17,533 nucleotides of DNA from Desulfobacterales bacterium (GTDB lineage Bacteria; Desulfobacterota; Desulfobacteria; Desulfobacterales; JAHEIW01). Location of the stretch: assembly GCA_030145015.1 (NCBI GenBank), contig JAQYWI010000115.1, positions 1-17,533 of the forward strand, written 5' to 3'. The notes beneath the pieces are model-generated. The model had not been told where the DNA came from, did no database searches, and was given only the letters and a program-made list of their open reading frames with translations. The translations under genes and the position numbers were made by a program. The number at the start of each line of letters is the position of its first letter. Position 1 is the stretch's first letter. Below, in pieces: positions 1 to 7,757 of this stretch.

Positions 1-2
1 GC

Positions 3-65
3 CTTGATCCTGATGGGTGCCTGGTTGCAGATCAACGAAAGGTCTATGCCAAACACTTGAAATAA
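3..65 (+). CDS. Possible C-terminal end of a gene entering from the left edge
   Basis: Frame 3 is open from the first base and ends at a TAA (63-65), giving a 20-residue tail that ends VYAKHLK and looks like ordinary protein. Frame 1 is also open to a TGA at 58-60, so the choice of frame rests only on how protein-like the residues look. No family can be named from so short a piece, and it may be non-coding. Confidence 0.2.
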   Translation, partial: LDPDGCLVADQRKVYAKHLK

Positions 66-400
66 CGGGTGCAGATAAACAAAAGGGGTTACTTCCGCGC
101 TGGTTGGTGACCCTGCAAAAAACTATATTATTTTTGCGATGGATAGGTGTTTTTTATTGACAGGGGCCTTTTAATGGGTGCCTCCTCCCATACCTCCGAT
201 GAACACATGATTTATTGTGAATTTCATCTGACAACCTATAAATTGCGCATCTGGTGAAAAACCCTTGTCAAATAAATTTACCAAATGTGGCCTCTGCTAT
301 GGCGGCTATTATTTCATCTGCTGGTATCCAGCTGAATTTGTCAAAATAGCTTTTTTTTGCAAATTTATGACGCGCATCTATAATTCGGTCATTAGTTTGA
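66..400. other. Non-coding stretch without recognised genes
   Basis: AT-rich stretch between the left-edge stub and the recombinase remnant. An open frame exists on the minus strand (268-561), but it runs antisense through the clearly recognisable recombinase fragment, so I do not call it a gene. A TTGACA hexamer lies near 157-162 without a convincing -10 partner. No other structured signal was seen. Confidence 0.4.
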
Positions 401-580
401 TCAGATAAAAGCGGTGGAAACATATCGACGGTCATTCCACGCAATCGCATCATGCTCGAATTAATGGCCCGCGGTGGAATGCGCGTCGGTGAGGTTCTAA
501 AAATCAGAGTCATTGATATCCAGGACCTCAAAATCACATTATCGGATCCGAAAAGCGGCAAGGAATCTGAAATGGATTGA
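401..580 (+). pseudogene. Tyrosine recombinase (phage integrase) fragment
   Basis: The frame beginning just after a TGA at 398-400 encodes a piece with RNRIMLELMARGGMRVGEVL followed by KIRVIDIQDLKITLSDPKSG and KE. This matches the start of the catalytic domain of tyrosine recombinases, where the arginine in GMRxGEVL is the first catalytic residue (RxxxL/E helix), followed by the conserved strand and PKSGKE turn. The frame stops at TGA 578-580, so the rest of the domain (the HxxR and tyrosine boxes) is missing, and no N-terminal SAM-like domain is encoded upstream. A KRWKHID-like stretch in another frame (about 408-430) suggests a frameshift or small deletion on the 5' side. It is therefore a dead remnant. 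It sits about 80 bp from a GC-rich gene block, which fits a past insertion point. Confidence 0.7.
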
Positions 581-660
581 AAACCTAATATACAATCTTG
601 GATAGTTACGCAGGTAACGGGACTTTACAAAGGTGGCTATTCCGCATTATTCACCAAGGC

Positions 661-1404
661 TCAGCGGGAGGCACCCTGCGCGACGGGACACGCGAACTCG
701 CAGTAGCGGCAGGTCTTGGTGACCTTGCTGGCCTCTTCGATCCCCATGATCGAACCATCGAGTATTTCCACTTCGGCATCGAGTTTGTCCTGCTCCTTCT
801 TACAAAGCGCCCTCTCGAAGGCCCCGCTTCGGAACGCCCCTCTCGGACAAGCCCGGTGACAGGGCATGTCGCACCCATTGCACGGGTCGAAGTCGATCGG
901 ACCGGTTGGCTCGAGCTCAGCCTCCATGAAGATCCCCCGAAGACGGACACGCGTTCCAAACTCCGGCGTGACCAGGAGGTTGTTTTTGCCGATCACCCCC
1001 AGGCCGGCCAACGCTGCTGAATCCTTGAGGAAAGCCCCCCCGTATTCGATCTGGTACGGCAGCGAAAGGGCGCTGATTCCGAGATCTTCACCCAGCCAGA
1101 TCCGGAGCTTTCGCGACTGTATCCGCATCACACCGTTGCCGGGGGTAAAGCCCGGGACCTTCATGCTCCACCAATCGAGTACGGGCTCGGATGCTGGATG
1201 GACCAAGGCCCACACCAGCACTGATTTGTGCTCTTTGCGCCATTTAACGCCCTTGTATTCTTTGTAGAACGGCGATTTATCGTAGATCTCATAGGATTTG
1301 GAAGCCTTCAGATCATCGATGGCCGCGATTCCCGCCAGCGATGCACCCAACTCTTTGGCCTTCGCGACGATGGTTTTTTCGGTTTCATTGCCGTCGGATT
1401 TCAT
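661..1404 (-). CDS. QueG-like 4Fe-4S protein (epoxyqueuosine reductase family homologue)
   Basis: A 247-residue soluble protein. The central AGLGVIGKNNLLVTPEFGTR (residues 133-152) is the hallmark of the QueG/reductive-dehalogenase-like family. The C-terminal part has a two-cluster ferredoxin domain: C175-x2-C178-x3-C182-x3-C186-P, then C201 and C232-x2-C235-x3-C239-P. That makes eight cysteines, enough for two [4Fe-4S] clusters. True QueG proteins are usually longer (over 300 residues, with C-terminal HEAT-like repeats), and this one ends just after the second cluster, so a role in queuosine synthesis is doubtful. It is better read as a small family member, possibly a redox or corrinoid-linked reductase. 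AAAGGA lies a few bases upstream of the ATG. The gene follows the acyl-CoA ligase on the same strand with a 62-bp gap, probably as one operon. The block is GC-rich compared with the rest of the window. Confidence 0.75.
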   Translation of the reverse strand: MKSDGNETEKTIVAKAKELGASLAGIAAIDDLKASKSYEIYDKSPFYKEYKGVKWRKEHKSVLVWALVHPASEPVLDWWSMKVPGFTPGNGVMRIQSRKLRIWLGEDLGISALSLPYQIEYGGAFLKDSAALAGLGVIGKNNLLVTPEFGTRVRLRGIFMEAELEPTGPIDFDPCNGCDMPCHRACPRGAFRSGAFERALCKKEQDKLDAEVEILDGSIMGIEEASKVTKTCRYCEFACPVAQGASR

Positions 1405-1466
1405 GTACTTGAGTCCTTTCCACTTTTTCTTTTGATCCTGAGGGAGTCACTCATTCGGATTTTCCC

Positions 1467-3545
1467 TCAGCAATCCGGTCGCTCTGCGTGGTCGCTTGCC
1501 GGTTTCGAATTCAATCTGATCAGCGCATCGGCCGCAATCACCCCCTGACCTTCGGCCAGGAGCATCAGCGGGTTGATATCGAGCTCGATGATCGACGACG
1601 GGTCATTCTCTACCAGGCCCGCAACCGCCAGGATGGCATCAGCGGCGGCGTTCAGATCGGCAGGCGGAGCCCCCCTGAAACCGTTTAAGAGCGGTGCACA
1701 CTTCAGCTGACCCAATGCATGCAAGACCCGCTCTCTTGTCGTCGGCATCAGGAGTGAAGCGCTGTCTTTCATCATCTCGACCAGAATTCCACCGCCGCCG
1801 ACCAAAAGATAGGGTCCAAAGTGGGCATCACGGGCCACACCGACAATGAGCTCTGCCACGGCGCCGTCAACCATTTTCTCGATTAGATAGGACCCGGAGA
1901 GACCCGACATCTCCGTCACCGCCGCCGACACCTCGTCTGCGCTGCCAAGGTCGAGTCTGACGCCCCCGACTTCGGTCTTGTGCGCGACGCCTAGTGCTTT
2001 GACAACAACCGGATAGCCCAGCTCTCCGGCCGCCGCAGCCGCTTCTACGGCGCTGTGAACGACTCGCGCCGAAGGCACCCGTACACCACACCGGGCGAGA
2101 AGGCCTTTAGATTCGGCCTCGTCCAACACCTGGGCATAATCGTCCGGTCGTTGACCGAAGCCCGTGAGTAACGCTGGGCTGGGAGGTCGACTCCAGGCCG
2201 CGCCCACATCGACCGCCGCCTGGATGCCTGCGAGTCCGGCATCGATGCCGGCAAGCAGTGCAACGCCCTCTTTCATCAAACGTGCCGCCACCGATTCCGA
2301 AATCGTATCCGAAAAGGTTGCCAACACCGCAGCCTTGGTGCCGGTCTGCTGTGCGGCCCGGACAAAACCCCTCTCGGCCCCACCCCAGGTCGACTGGTCA
2401 CAAAGGTCTTCCCTTGGGTAATCGAGCAAACACAGCGCAACATCGAAGTCTTCCGACAAAAAGGCGGTAAAGTTCTTAGCATTCTGTTCCTCGTCATTCC
2501 AGTCGAACATCTGGAAATCGAACGGATTTGCAGCCACCATCCGCTCGTGTATCGTCGCACGAAGACGTTGGGTCACCTTTTCGGACAGGGGGGGCATGGT
2601 CAGGCCTGGACCCATGCCATCGGCGAGAAGCGTGAGATCACCGCCCGATGTGCTCATGGCCCCGATGCGACCGCCTTTCAATGGGCCGAGAACGTGCAAC
2701 ACCTTCAGCGCTTCCACGAGCGCTTCCAGAGAATCGACTCGAGCCACGCCGAGGCGCTCGAACAGCGCACTCACCAGAACGTCGGAACCGGCGAGCGACG
2801 CTGTATGCGACAAAACCATTTTCTGGGCGACTTCGGAGCGACCGACCTTCATGGCAACGATAGGCTTGCCCAGCTCTCGGGCAACGTTAACTGCCTCCTG
2901 AAAGGCCTTCGGGTCAGTCATCGTTTCCACAAAGAGTCCCAGCGCCGTGACCCGATCCTGTCGCGCGAAGGTGTGGATTGCATCATGGAGATCGAACTTC
3001 AGCTTGTTCCCCAGGGACAACATGTAGGCGACGGGAAGACCGCGCCGCTGCATGGTTAGGTTGAAACCCACGTTCGAGGACATGGTGATGATGGCTACGC
3101 CTTCGTCGACCCGTCGGCCGCCCTGCTGGTCGGGCCAGAGCATCGCCCCGTTGAGATAGTTGAGGAGCCCGTAGCAATTCGGCCCCACCAGGGGCATGTC
3201 ACCCGAGGCCTCCAGAAGTCGCGCTTCGAGTTCGGAACCCTCCGCGCCCGCCTCGGTAAAGCCGGTGGCATAACAGATCGCGCCGCCCGCATCCCGCGCA
3301 GCGAGATCTCTGACGATGTCGATGGTGAGGTGGCGATTAACACCCACGTACGCAGCATCGGGGCTTCCCGGCAGATCCTCCACCGAGCGGTAGACCGCGC
3401 GCCCCAGGATCTCCGTTTTCTTGGGATGCACCGGCCAGATCTCCCCTTTGTATCCCATGCGATCGCTCTGGCGAATCACCTCCTGGGCCTGCGCACCGCC
3501 GAAAACGGCAATGGAACCCGGTTCCAGAAGACGCTCAAATAACAT
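1467..3545 (-). CDS. Acetate/acyl-CoA ligase (ADP-forming), fused alpha-beta type
   Basis: A 692-residue cytoplasmic enzyme of the NDP-forming acyl-CoA synthetase family. Members interconvert acyl-CoA + ADP + Pi with free acid + CoA + ATP, either conserving energy or activating acids. Domain order is the fused form: N-terminal CoA-binding Rossmann domain (about 1-135, with GPNCYGLLN at 121-129), succinyl-CoA-ligase-like domains (about 150-450), and a C-terminal ATP-grasp domain (about 465-675). The phosphorylated histidine is visible as H247 in SHTASLAGSD, and a second conserved histidine as H522 in AHKTEVGGV. LLVGGGGILVE (580-590) and ELDINPLML (654-662) are ATP-grasp signatures. GGGAGGG lies six bases before the ATG (3552-3558), supporting this start. 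It probably begins an operon with the downstream QueG-like gene, although a stub ORF overlaps its 5' end. The substrate cannot be read from the sequence: family members use acetate, branched or aryl acids and others. Confidence 0.88.
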   Translation of the reverse strand: MLFERLLEPGSIAVFGGAQAQEVIRQSDRMGYKGEIWPVHPKKTEILGRAVYRSVEDLPGSPDAAYVGVNRHLTIDIVRDLAARDAGGAICYATGFTEAGAEGSELEARLLEASGDMPLVGPNCYGLLNYLNGAMLWPDQQGGRRVDEGVAIITMSSNVGFNLTMQRRGLPVAYMLSLGNKLKFDLHDAIHTFARQDRVTALGLFVETMTDPKAFQEAVNVARELGKPIVAMKVGRSEVAQKMVLSHTASLAGSDVLVSALFERLGVARVDSLEALVEALKVLHVLGPLKGGRIGAMSTSGGDLTLLADGMGPGLTMPPLSEKVTQRLRATIHERMVAANPFDFQMFDWNDEEQNAKNFTAFLSEDFDVALCLLDYPREDLCDQSTWGGAERGFVRAAQQTGTKAAVLATFSDTISESVAARLMKEGVALLAGIDAGLAGIQAAVDVGAAWSRPPSPALLTGFGQRPDDYAQVLDEAESKGLLARCGVRVPSARVVHSAVEAAAAAGELGYPVVVKALGVAHKTEVGGVRLDLGSADEVSAAVTEMSGLSGSYLIEKMVDGAVAELIVGVARDAHFGPYLLVGGGGILVEMMKDSASLLMPTTRERVLHALGQLKCAPLLNGFRGAPPADLNAAADAILAVAGLVENDPSSIIELDINPLMLLAEGQGVIAADALIRLNSKPASDHAERPDC

Positions 3546-3639
3546 GTGTTACCCTCCCGACGTAAACTTCGTCGTCCTCACCGGAATGCCCGGCAGCCTC
3601 GAAATCATCAATGCCAGCAGCCGCGCAGTACACCTTCAT
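3535..3639 (-). CDS. 34-residue ORF overlapping the acyl-CoA ligase start
   Basis: This ORF reads MKVYCAAAGIDDFEAAGHSG and continues EDDEVYVGRVTHVI, then stops 11 nt inside the ligase gene. It has the GC-rich, protein-like composition of the ligase block, and overlapping stop and start codons are typical of operon neighbours. It has no clear ribosome binding site of its own, and the frame is closed by a TAG about 8 codons upstream of its ATG. It could be the surviving C-terminal end of a larger upstream gene lost in a rearrangement, a small leader peptide, or chance. I recognise no family. Confidence 0.3.
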   Translation of the reverse strand: MKVYCAAAGIDDFEAAGHSGEDDEVYVGRVTHVI

Positions 3640-3762
3640 GGATAAGGCCTTGTTTTGGGGCTACGTATATGTGAAAGGTGCCTGGGAGTCAACAGCATTG
3701 TTTATGCAACATGCATCCATGGGTATCTTTGGTAGTGACTTTTGATTCGTGATTTTTTAGGA
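3640..3762. other. Short AT-rich spacer between the ligase block and the ABC operon
   Basis: Composition drops from GC-rich to AT-rich here. A small inverted repeat (ATGCA-ACA-TGCAT, around 3705-3717) is present. No terminator with a T-run was found on either strand for the flanking minus-strand genes. Confidence 0.35.
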
Positions 3763-4617
3763 TCATTCGGATTTGCGGCTGAAGTAAAGATTGGCCAGTG
3801 CAACCAGAGAAGTGCCGATAATCAGCAAAAAGGAGATCGCATTGATCACCGGTGTGCTGCCGTCTCTGACCTGAAGGTATAAATTAATCGGCAGGGTCGC
3901 CTCGTATCCCACCAGAAAGAGCGTGGTGTTGAAGTTCTCAAAGGACATCAGGAAGGCCACCGCTCCCGCTCCGATAATTGCCGGCCTTAAAAATTTCAGC
4001 GTAATATGCCAGATCACCTCAAAGCGGTTGGCTCCCAGGTTCAGGGCCGCTTCTTCCAGGGTGCGGTCAAATTTCTTCAACCGCGCCGAAACAACCAACG
4101 TCACTAAGGTGGCAATAAACGAAAACTGCCCCAGCACAACCAGCCAAAACCCCGGACGAAATAGATCCACATCAATATTCCAACTCGTCTCAAAATAGGT
4201 TCCCAGGGTATTGCTGAGCAACAGGATCGAAATCCCCAGAATAACTCCCGGAATGACCAGCGGAGCGAGCATCAGAAAATAAAGCAGTTGTTTAAAACGA
4301 AAATCTTCCTGCTCGAATAAAAAGGCGGCACAGGTTCCCACAGCCATCGACAGCAAGGTGACAAAAAAGGCTACCCGGAAACTTACCCAGATGCTGTCCA
4401 GGTTGATCTGATCGTGAAAAATTCCAACCCGGGATGGCAAATCCGCCGTAAACCATTCCACTGTAAATCCCTGCCACGGTAAAGACGGAAACTGGGAATT
4501 GTTAAATGCCAGTACGCAGGTCACCAGCAGCGGGGCAAACAGAAACGTAAAATACAGAGCCACGTAAGACTTAAAAGCCCGATTGTAGGTTTTAGAGGTT
4601 GGCAGCGTTCGTATCAT
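3763..4617 (-). CDS. potC: Polyamine-type ABC transporter permease (PotC/PotI-like)
   Basis: A 284-residue inner-membrane protein with several hydrophobic segments, including a first helix at about 18-38, and a typical permease EAA loop at about 189-208 (EAALNLGANRFEVIWHITLK) that docks onto the ATPase. Length and layout fit the second permease of spermidine/putrescine-type importers. Its ATG overlaps the stop of the partner permease by 4 nt (ATGA), so the two are translationally coupled. It is the last gene of the minus-strand transporter operon. The substrate is set by the binding protein, whose site is atypical, so the pot name marks family only. Confidence 0.85.
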   Translation of the reverse strand: MIRTLPTSKTYNRAFKSYVALYFTFLFAPLLVTCVLAFNNSQFPSLPWQGFTVEWFTADLPSRVGIFHDQINLDSIWVSFRVAFFVTLLSMAVGTCAAFLFEQEDFRFKQLLYFLMLAPLVIPGVILGISILLLSNTLGTYFETSWNIDVDLFRPGFWLVVLGQFSFIATLVTLVVSARLKKFDRTLEEAALNLGANRFEVIWHITLKFLRPAIIGAGAVAFLMSFENFNTTLFLVGYEATLPINLYLQVRDGSTPVINAISFLLIIGTSLVALANLYFSRKSE

Positions 4618-5471
4618 TGCACGGCTTTTTTAAGGTTTTGTCGGGTCAGCTTTAATCCCAGCCAGACGATAATGGATGAGAGAATCAGTAACAGAAACCC
4701 GAAGGCGGATCCCTGGTTCCAGTTAAAACTGGCAATAAACTGGTTGTAAATCTGTTCCGTAAACCACAGAGAGTTCTTGCCGCCCATCAGATTGGAGGTG
4801 AGATAATTCCCCAGTGTCAGCATGAATACGACAATCGAACCCGATACAATGCCCGGGGTGGCGTGCGGAATGATAATTTTGAACAAAATGGTCCACATAT
4901 TGGCACCCAGATCATAAGCCGCCTCGATCAGGCTGTTGTCCAGGCTTTCCAGTACCGAAACAATTGGAACCACCATAAAAAGCATGGAGGTGTATACCAG
5001 TCCTAATATCATAGTGGAATCTTTATATAGCATTTCAACAGGCTGCCCCAGGATTCCCGCTCTGGTCAAAAAATGATTGATGACACCACTTTCCCGCAGC
5101 AAAATCATCCAGCCGTAAACCCGCACCAGCTCGCTGACCCAGAACGGCAGCAGCAGTAAGACCAGCAAAAACCCCTGGAATTTTGGCGCCACCACTTTGG
5201 TAATGTAAAAAGCGACCGGAAGAGCGATGACAAAGGTAAGGAAGGTGACCAGAATAGAATAAATCGCCGTGCGCACAAACGTCAGCCAGTAAATGGGTTC
5301 CTCAAAAAAACTTAAATAATTCGTGAGGCTCCATACCATTTGGCCTTCGTCATTTTCCAGACGAAAAGACATGACCAACAAGTCGATCTGAGGCAAAACG
5401 ATCAGAACAACCAGCCAGAGTAAAACCGGTGATAAGAAAAAAAACAACCCCCATCGCTTTTGATTCTTCAT
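4614..5471 (-). CDS. potB: Polyamine-type ABC transporter permease (PotB/PotH-like)
   Basis: A 285-residue membrane protein. A short basic N-terminus (MKNQKRWG) leads into the first transmembrane helix (about 8-35), followed by further hydrophobic helices and the EAA loop at about 183-202 (EAAYDLGANMWTILFKIIIP). It forms the channel heterodimer with the next permease in spermidine/putrescine-family importers. It overlaps the upstream ATPase gene by 4 nt (ATGA) and the downstream permease gene by 4 nt, which indicates a tightly coupled operon. All expected features are intact. Confidence 0.87.
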   Translation of the reverse strand: MKNQKRWGLFFFLSPVLLWLVVLIVLPQIDLLVMSFRLENDEGQMVWSLTNYLSFFEEPIYWLTFVRTAIYSILVTFLTFVIALPVAFYITKVVAPKFQGFLLVLLLLPFWVSELVRVYGWMILLRESGVINHFLTRAGILGQPVEMLYKDSTMILGLVYTSMLFMVVPIVSVLESLDNSLIEAAYDLGANMWTILFKIIIPHATPGIVSGSIVVFMLTLGNYLTSNLMGGKNSLWFTEQIYNQFIASFNWNQGSAFGFLLLILSSIIVWLGLKLTRQNLKKAVQ

Positions 5472-6565
5472 GGGTTTTCTTGACTCCTGGGAAAGCAGAT
5501 CCCGGACTGTTCATCCCAGCCGATTTCAATTTTATCGTTTTTCTGTATGTAATCATATTGGTGCGTCTGGGGCAAAGCCACGAGTAATTCCGTATCCGCA
5601 TCAAGCGGATGCGCCAGCAGCCGGCTGTTAGCGCCGTCAAATAGAATATCCTTGACGATCACTTCAAATCGATTCAGATCCGATAGGCTCGGATCGGGTT
5701 GAATCAGCATGGCTTCCGGTCGCAGAAAAAGGTCGACTTCGGCTCCGGGCTGCAAATTCTCTCGAAGCGTTGTGTGAAACACCGGCCCCTCGGTGGTTTC
5801 AACTTCAGCACGGGTATCCTTACATTGACGAATCCGACCGGACCAGGCATTATTATCGCCCACAAACTTTGCTACGAACGGGGTTTCCGGATTGTTGTAT
5901 AAATTCTGAGGCGTATCGATCTGTTCGAACACCCCTTTATTCATCACCGCCACATGATCCGACATCACCAGGGCTTCGGATTGGTCATGGGTAATGTAGA
6001 CAAATGTTGTGCCCACTTTGGCCTGCAGTTTTTTCAATTCGACCTTCATCTGTTCTCTGAGTTTCAGGTCCAGGGCACCCAGGGGCTCATCCAACAATAA
6101 AACAGCAGGTTCCAGCACCAGGCATCTGGCAATCGCCACGCGTTGCTTCTGGCCGCCGGAAAGCTGATCGACTTTCTTGTCTCCAAATCCGGCCAGGTCC
6201 ACGCGTTCTAAAATAGTGGCCACTTTTTCGTTAATTACGGCTTTACTGTCGCCACGACGCTTTAAACCAAACGCAATGTTCTCCCCGACGTTCATCATCG
6301 GAAACAGGGCCAAATGTTGGAATATCAGGTTTACCGGCCGTTTATTCGGCGGAATGCCGAGCATGCTTTGTCCCCGAATCTCAATGCCGCCTTCGGTCGG
6401 CTCGGTAAGGCCGGCGATCATGCGCAGCAAGGTGGTTTTACCGCAACCCGATGGGCCCAGAATAGAAAAAAATTGACCATCAGGGACCTCAAACGATACA
6501 TTGTCCACCGCAATGAAGTCTTTAAACGTCTTGCTGACATTTTCAACCGATAGATCGACTTGCAT
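5468..6565 (-). CDS. potA: Polyamine-type ABC transporter ATP-binding protein (PotA/PotG-like)
   Basis: A 365-residue cytoplasmic ATPase that powers the importer. Visible motifs in order: Walker A GPSGCGKTT (37-45), Q-loop glutamine Q83 in FQHLALFP, signature LSGGQKQRVAIARC (135-148), Walker B VLLLDEP (155-161), D-loop GALD, and switch histidine H193 in THDQSEA. The C-terminal 100 or so residues (with LFLRPEAM around 280) form the regulatory TOBE region found in PotA/MalK-type ATPases. The ribosome binding site is weak (GAG before the ATG). The gene lies 121 bp downstream of the binding-protein gene with a terminator-like hairpin between, so it is probably expressed at a lower level by readthrough. 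Confidence 0.9.
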   Translation of the reverse strand: MQVDLSVENVSKTFKDFIAVDNVSFEVPDGQFFSILGPSGCGKTTLLRMIAGLTEPTEGGIEIRGQSMLGIPPNKRPVNLIFQHLALFPMMNVGENIAFGLKRRGDSKAVINEKVATILERVDLAGFGDKKVDQLSGGQKQRVAIARCLVLEPAVLLLDEPLGALDLKLREQMKVELKKLQAKVGTTFVYITHDQSEALVMSDHVAVMNKGVFEQIDTPQNLYNNPETPFVAKFVGDNNAWSGRIRQCKDTRAEVETTEGPVFHTTLRENLQPGAEVDLFLRPEAMLIQPDPSLSDLNRFEVIVKDILFDGANSRLLAHPLDADTELLVALPQTHQYDYIQKNDKIEIGWDEQSGICFPRSQENP

Positions 6566-6601
6566 AGGTATCTCAGGGTAAATGGCTATTTTCGTTAGCG
6601 G

Positions 6602-6641
6602 AAAAAAGGGGGCTTTCCAGCAGGTACCGGAAAAACCCCCT
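6602..6641 (-). terminator. Terminator or attenuator hairpin between the binding-protein gene and the ATPase gene
   Basis: Read on the minus strand, AGGGGGTTTTTCC pairs with GGAAAGCCCCCT (one bulged T and G-T wobbles) around a short loop (arms within 6607-6641), followed directly by a run of six T (6607-6602). This is a classic intrinsic terminator placed 45 bp after the binding-protein stop. In ABC operons such elements give an excess of binding protein over membrane components, and that role is inferred here. Confidence 0.75.
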
Positions 6642-6686
6642 ATTTCAGATCTTTGATATAGTAACTAGACTCGCTTTTCCGGATAT

Positions 6687-7757
6687 TTATTTGGCAGCTT
6701 TAACCTTATCCAGAATCTTGCCTTCGATTCCTTCGATCTTCGCCGGAACCGGAGGATACCATTTGATATTCTCGATGTTTGCCGGGGTAAAACTGCGCTC
6801 AAAATTGCCGCGTATGGAAGCTTTCACGAATTGGTTCGCACCTTTGGAACAATTTGCAGTTGTATCCGAATTGGTAAATTCCGCGGCGTTTTCCGGACGC
6901 ATTATGAAATTGATCCATTTGTATGCGCCCTCCACATTTTTCGACTTCGCAGGAATGGCAAAAGTGTCAATCCATCCCAGTGCCCCGCTTTTGGGTGCAA
7001 AAAAGTCAATTCCCGGATTTTCAGCGTGCACTTTCCATCCGCCTTTATCCCAGGCCATGGCCAGATAAACCTCCGCTGTCCGTAATGATTGTAATAAAGC
7101 ATCCCCGTTGGTCCAGTAATTCTTAACCAGAGGTTTCGCATCAATCAGGGCCTGTCCGACCTTTTCCATAAGCGCCTCATAAGCATTTGCATCAGCGTAT
7201 TTTGCAAAAGGATCATCGCCCATGGCAAAAGCCAATGCAATCAACGTCGGTCTTTTGAGCCGATAACTGATTCTGCCCGCATACTTTTTGTTCAGCAAGT
7301 CATTATAATCCTGGACGTCGGGAGCAAATTTCCGATTGACAACAAGTCCGGAAGACCCCCAGCAGAAAGGCACCGCATGGGGTTTGCCGCCGACCATCGT
7401 ATTATTCTTGACAGCCTCGAGCATAGAAGGAACAATTTGATCGGTTTTAATTTTGGACATATCGATCGGCTGGTAAATGTTAAATTTTGCCTGAACCGAA
7501 GAAATGCGATCCTGACTGGGCTGGGCCAGATCGAAACCGGCGCCGCGGGTCGCGCGCAGTTTGGCAATCATTTCTTCATTGCTCGAATTTGTTGGCATGA
7601 CTTTAATCCCGGTTTCTTTCTCGAATTTATCGAGCAAAACCTTGGGTGTATATCCGGACCAGGTAATTAAGCGCAACGTTTCTGCGGCATAGGCACCGCC
7701 AACAACCGTAAATAGAAAAGCAAAAATCAAGCATAGCGTAAAAATTGTTTTTTTCAT
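6687..7757 (-). CDS. potD: Periplasmic polyamine-type substrate-binding protein (PotD/PotF-like) with atypical ligand site
   Basis: A 356-residue secreted binding protein. The first 24 residues form a signal peptide (basic MKKT, hydrophobic core, AYA cleavage site). The mature part has the family pattern LRLITWSGYTPKVLLDKFEKE (in pieces from residue 28), DLAQPS (76-81) and GWIDTFAIPA (261-270). Compared from memory with E. coli PotD, the aromatic residues W33, W236 and W262 and the aspartate D264 are kept. The acids that hold the other amines are not: PotD E36 is G35 here, D168 aligns with K168 and E171 with T171, and Y85 is D83. The fold is therefore clear but the ligand is doubtful: perhaps a mono-amine, amino acid derivative or aminophosphonate-like compound. 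A strong GGAGG lies about nine bases before the ATG. It is the first gene of the transporter operon. Confidence 0.85.
   Translation of the reverse strand: MKKTIFTLCLIFAFLFTVVGGAYAAETLRLITWSGYTPKVLLDKFEKETGIKVMPTNSSNEEMIAKLRATRGAGFDLAQPSQDRISSVQAKFNIYQPIDMSKIKTDQIVPSMLEAVKNNTMVGGKPHAVPFCWGSSGLVVNRKFAPDVQDYNDLLNKKYAGRISYRLKRPTLIALAFAMGDDPFAKYADANAYEALMEKVGQALIDAKPLVKNYWTNGDALLQSLRTAEVYLAMAWDKGGWKVHAENPGIDFFAPKSGALGWIDTFAIPAKSKNVEGAYKWINFIMRPENAAEFTNSDTTANCSKGANQFVKASIRGNFERSFTPANIENIKWYPPVPAKIEGIEGKILDKVKAAK

Noticed and set aside
268..561. 97-codon minus-strand open frame
   Set aside because: It is antisense to the tyrosine-recombinase fragment, whose protein signature is clear, and it has no recognisable ribosome binding site. 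Its end (PADEIIAAIAEATFGKFI) is mildly protein-like, but not enough to call.
598..1020. Plus-strand 140-codon open frame
   Set aside because: It is antisense to the QueG-like gene, whose cluster cysteines and family motifs establish the minus strand as coding. High GC content produces such shadow frames.
2547..3059. Plus-strand 170-codon open frame inside the ligase gene
   Set aside because: It is antisense to the ligase region carrying the SHTASLAGSD active site, and has no family features or ribosome binding site.
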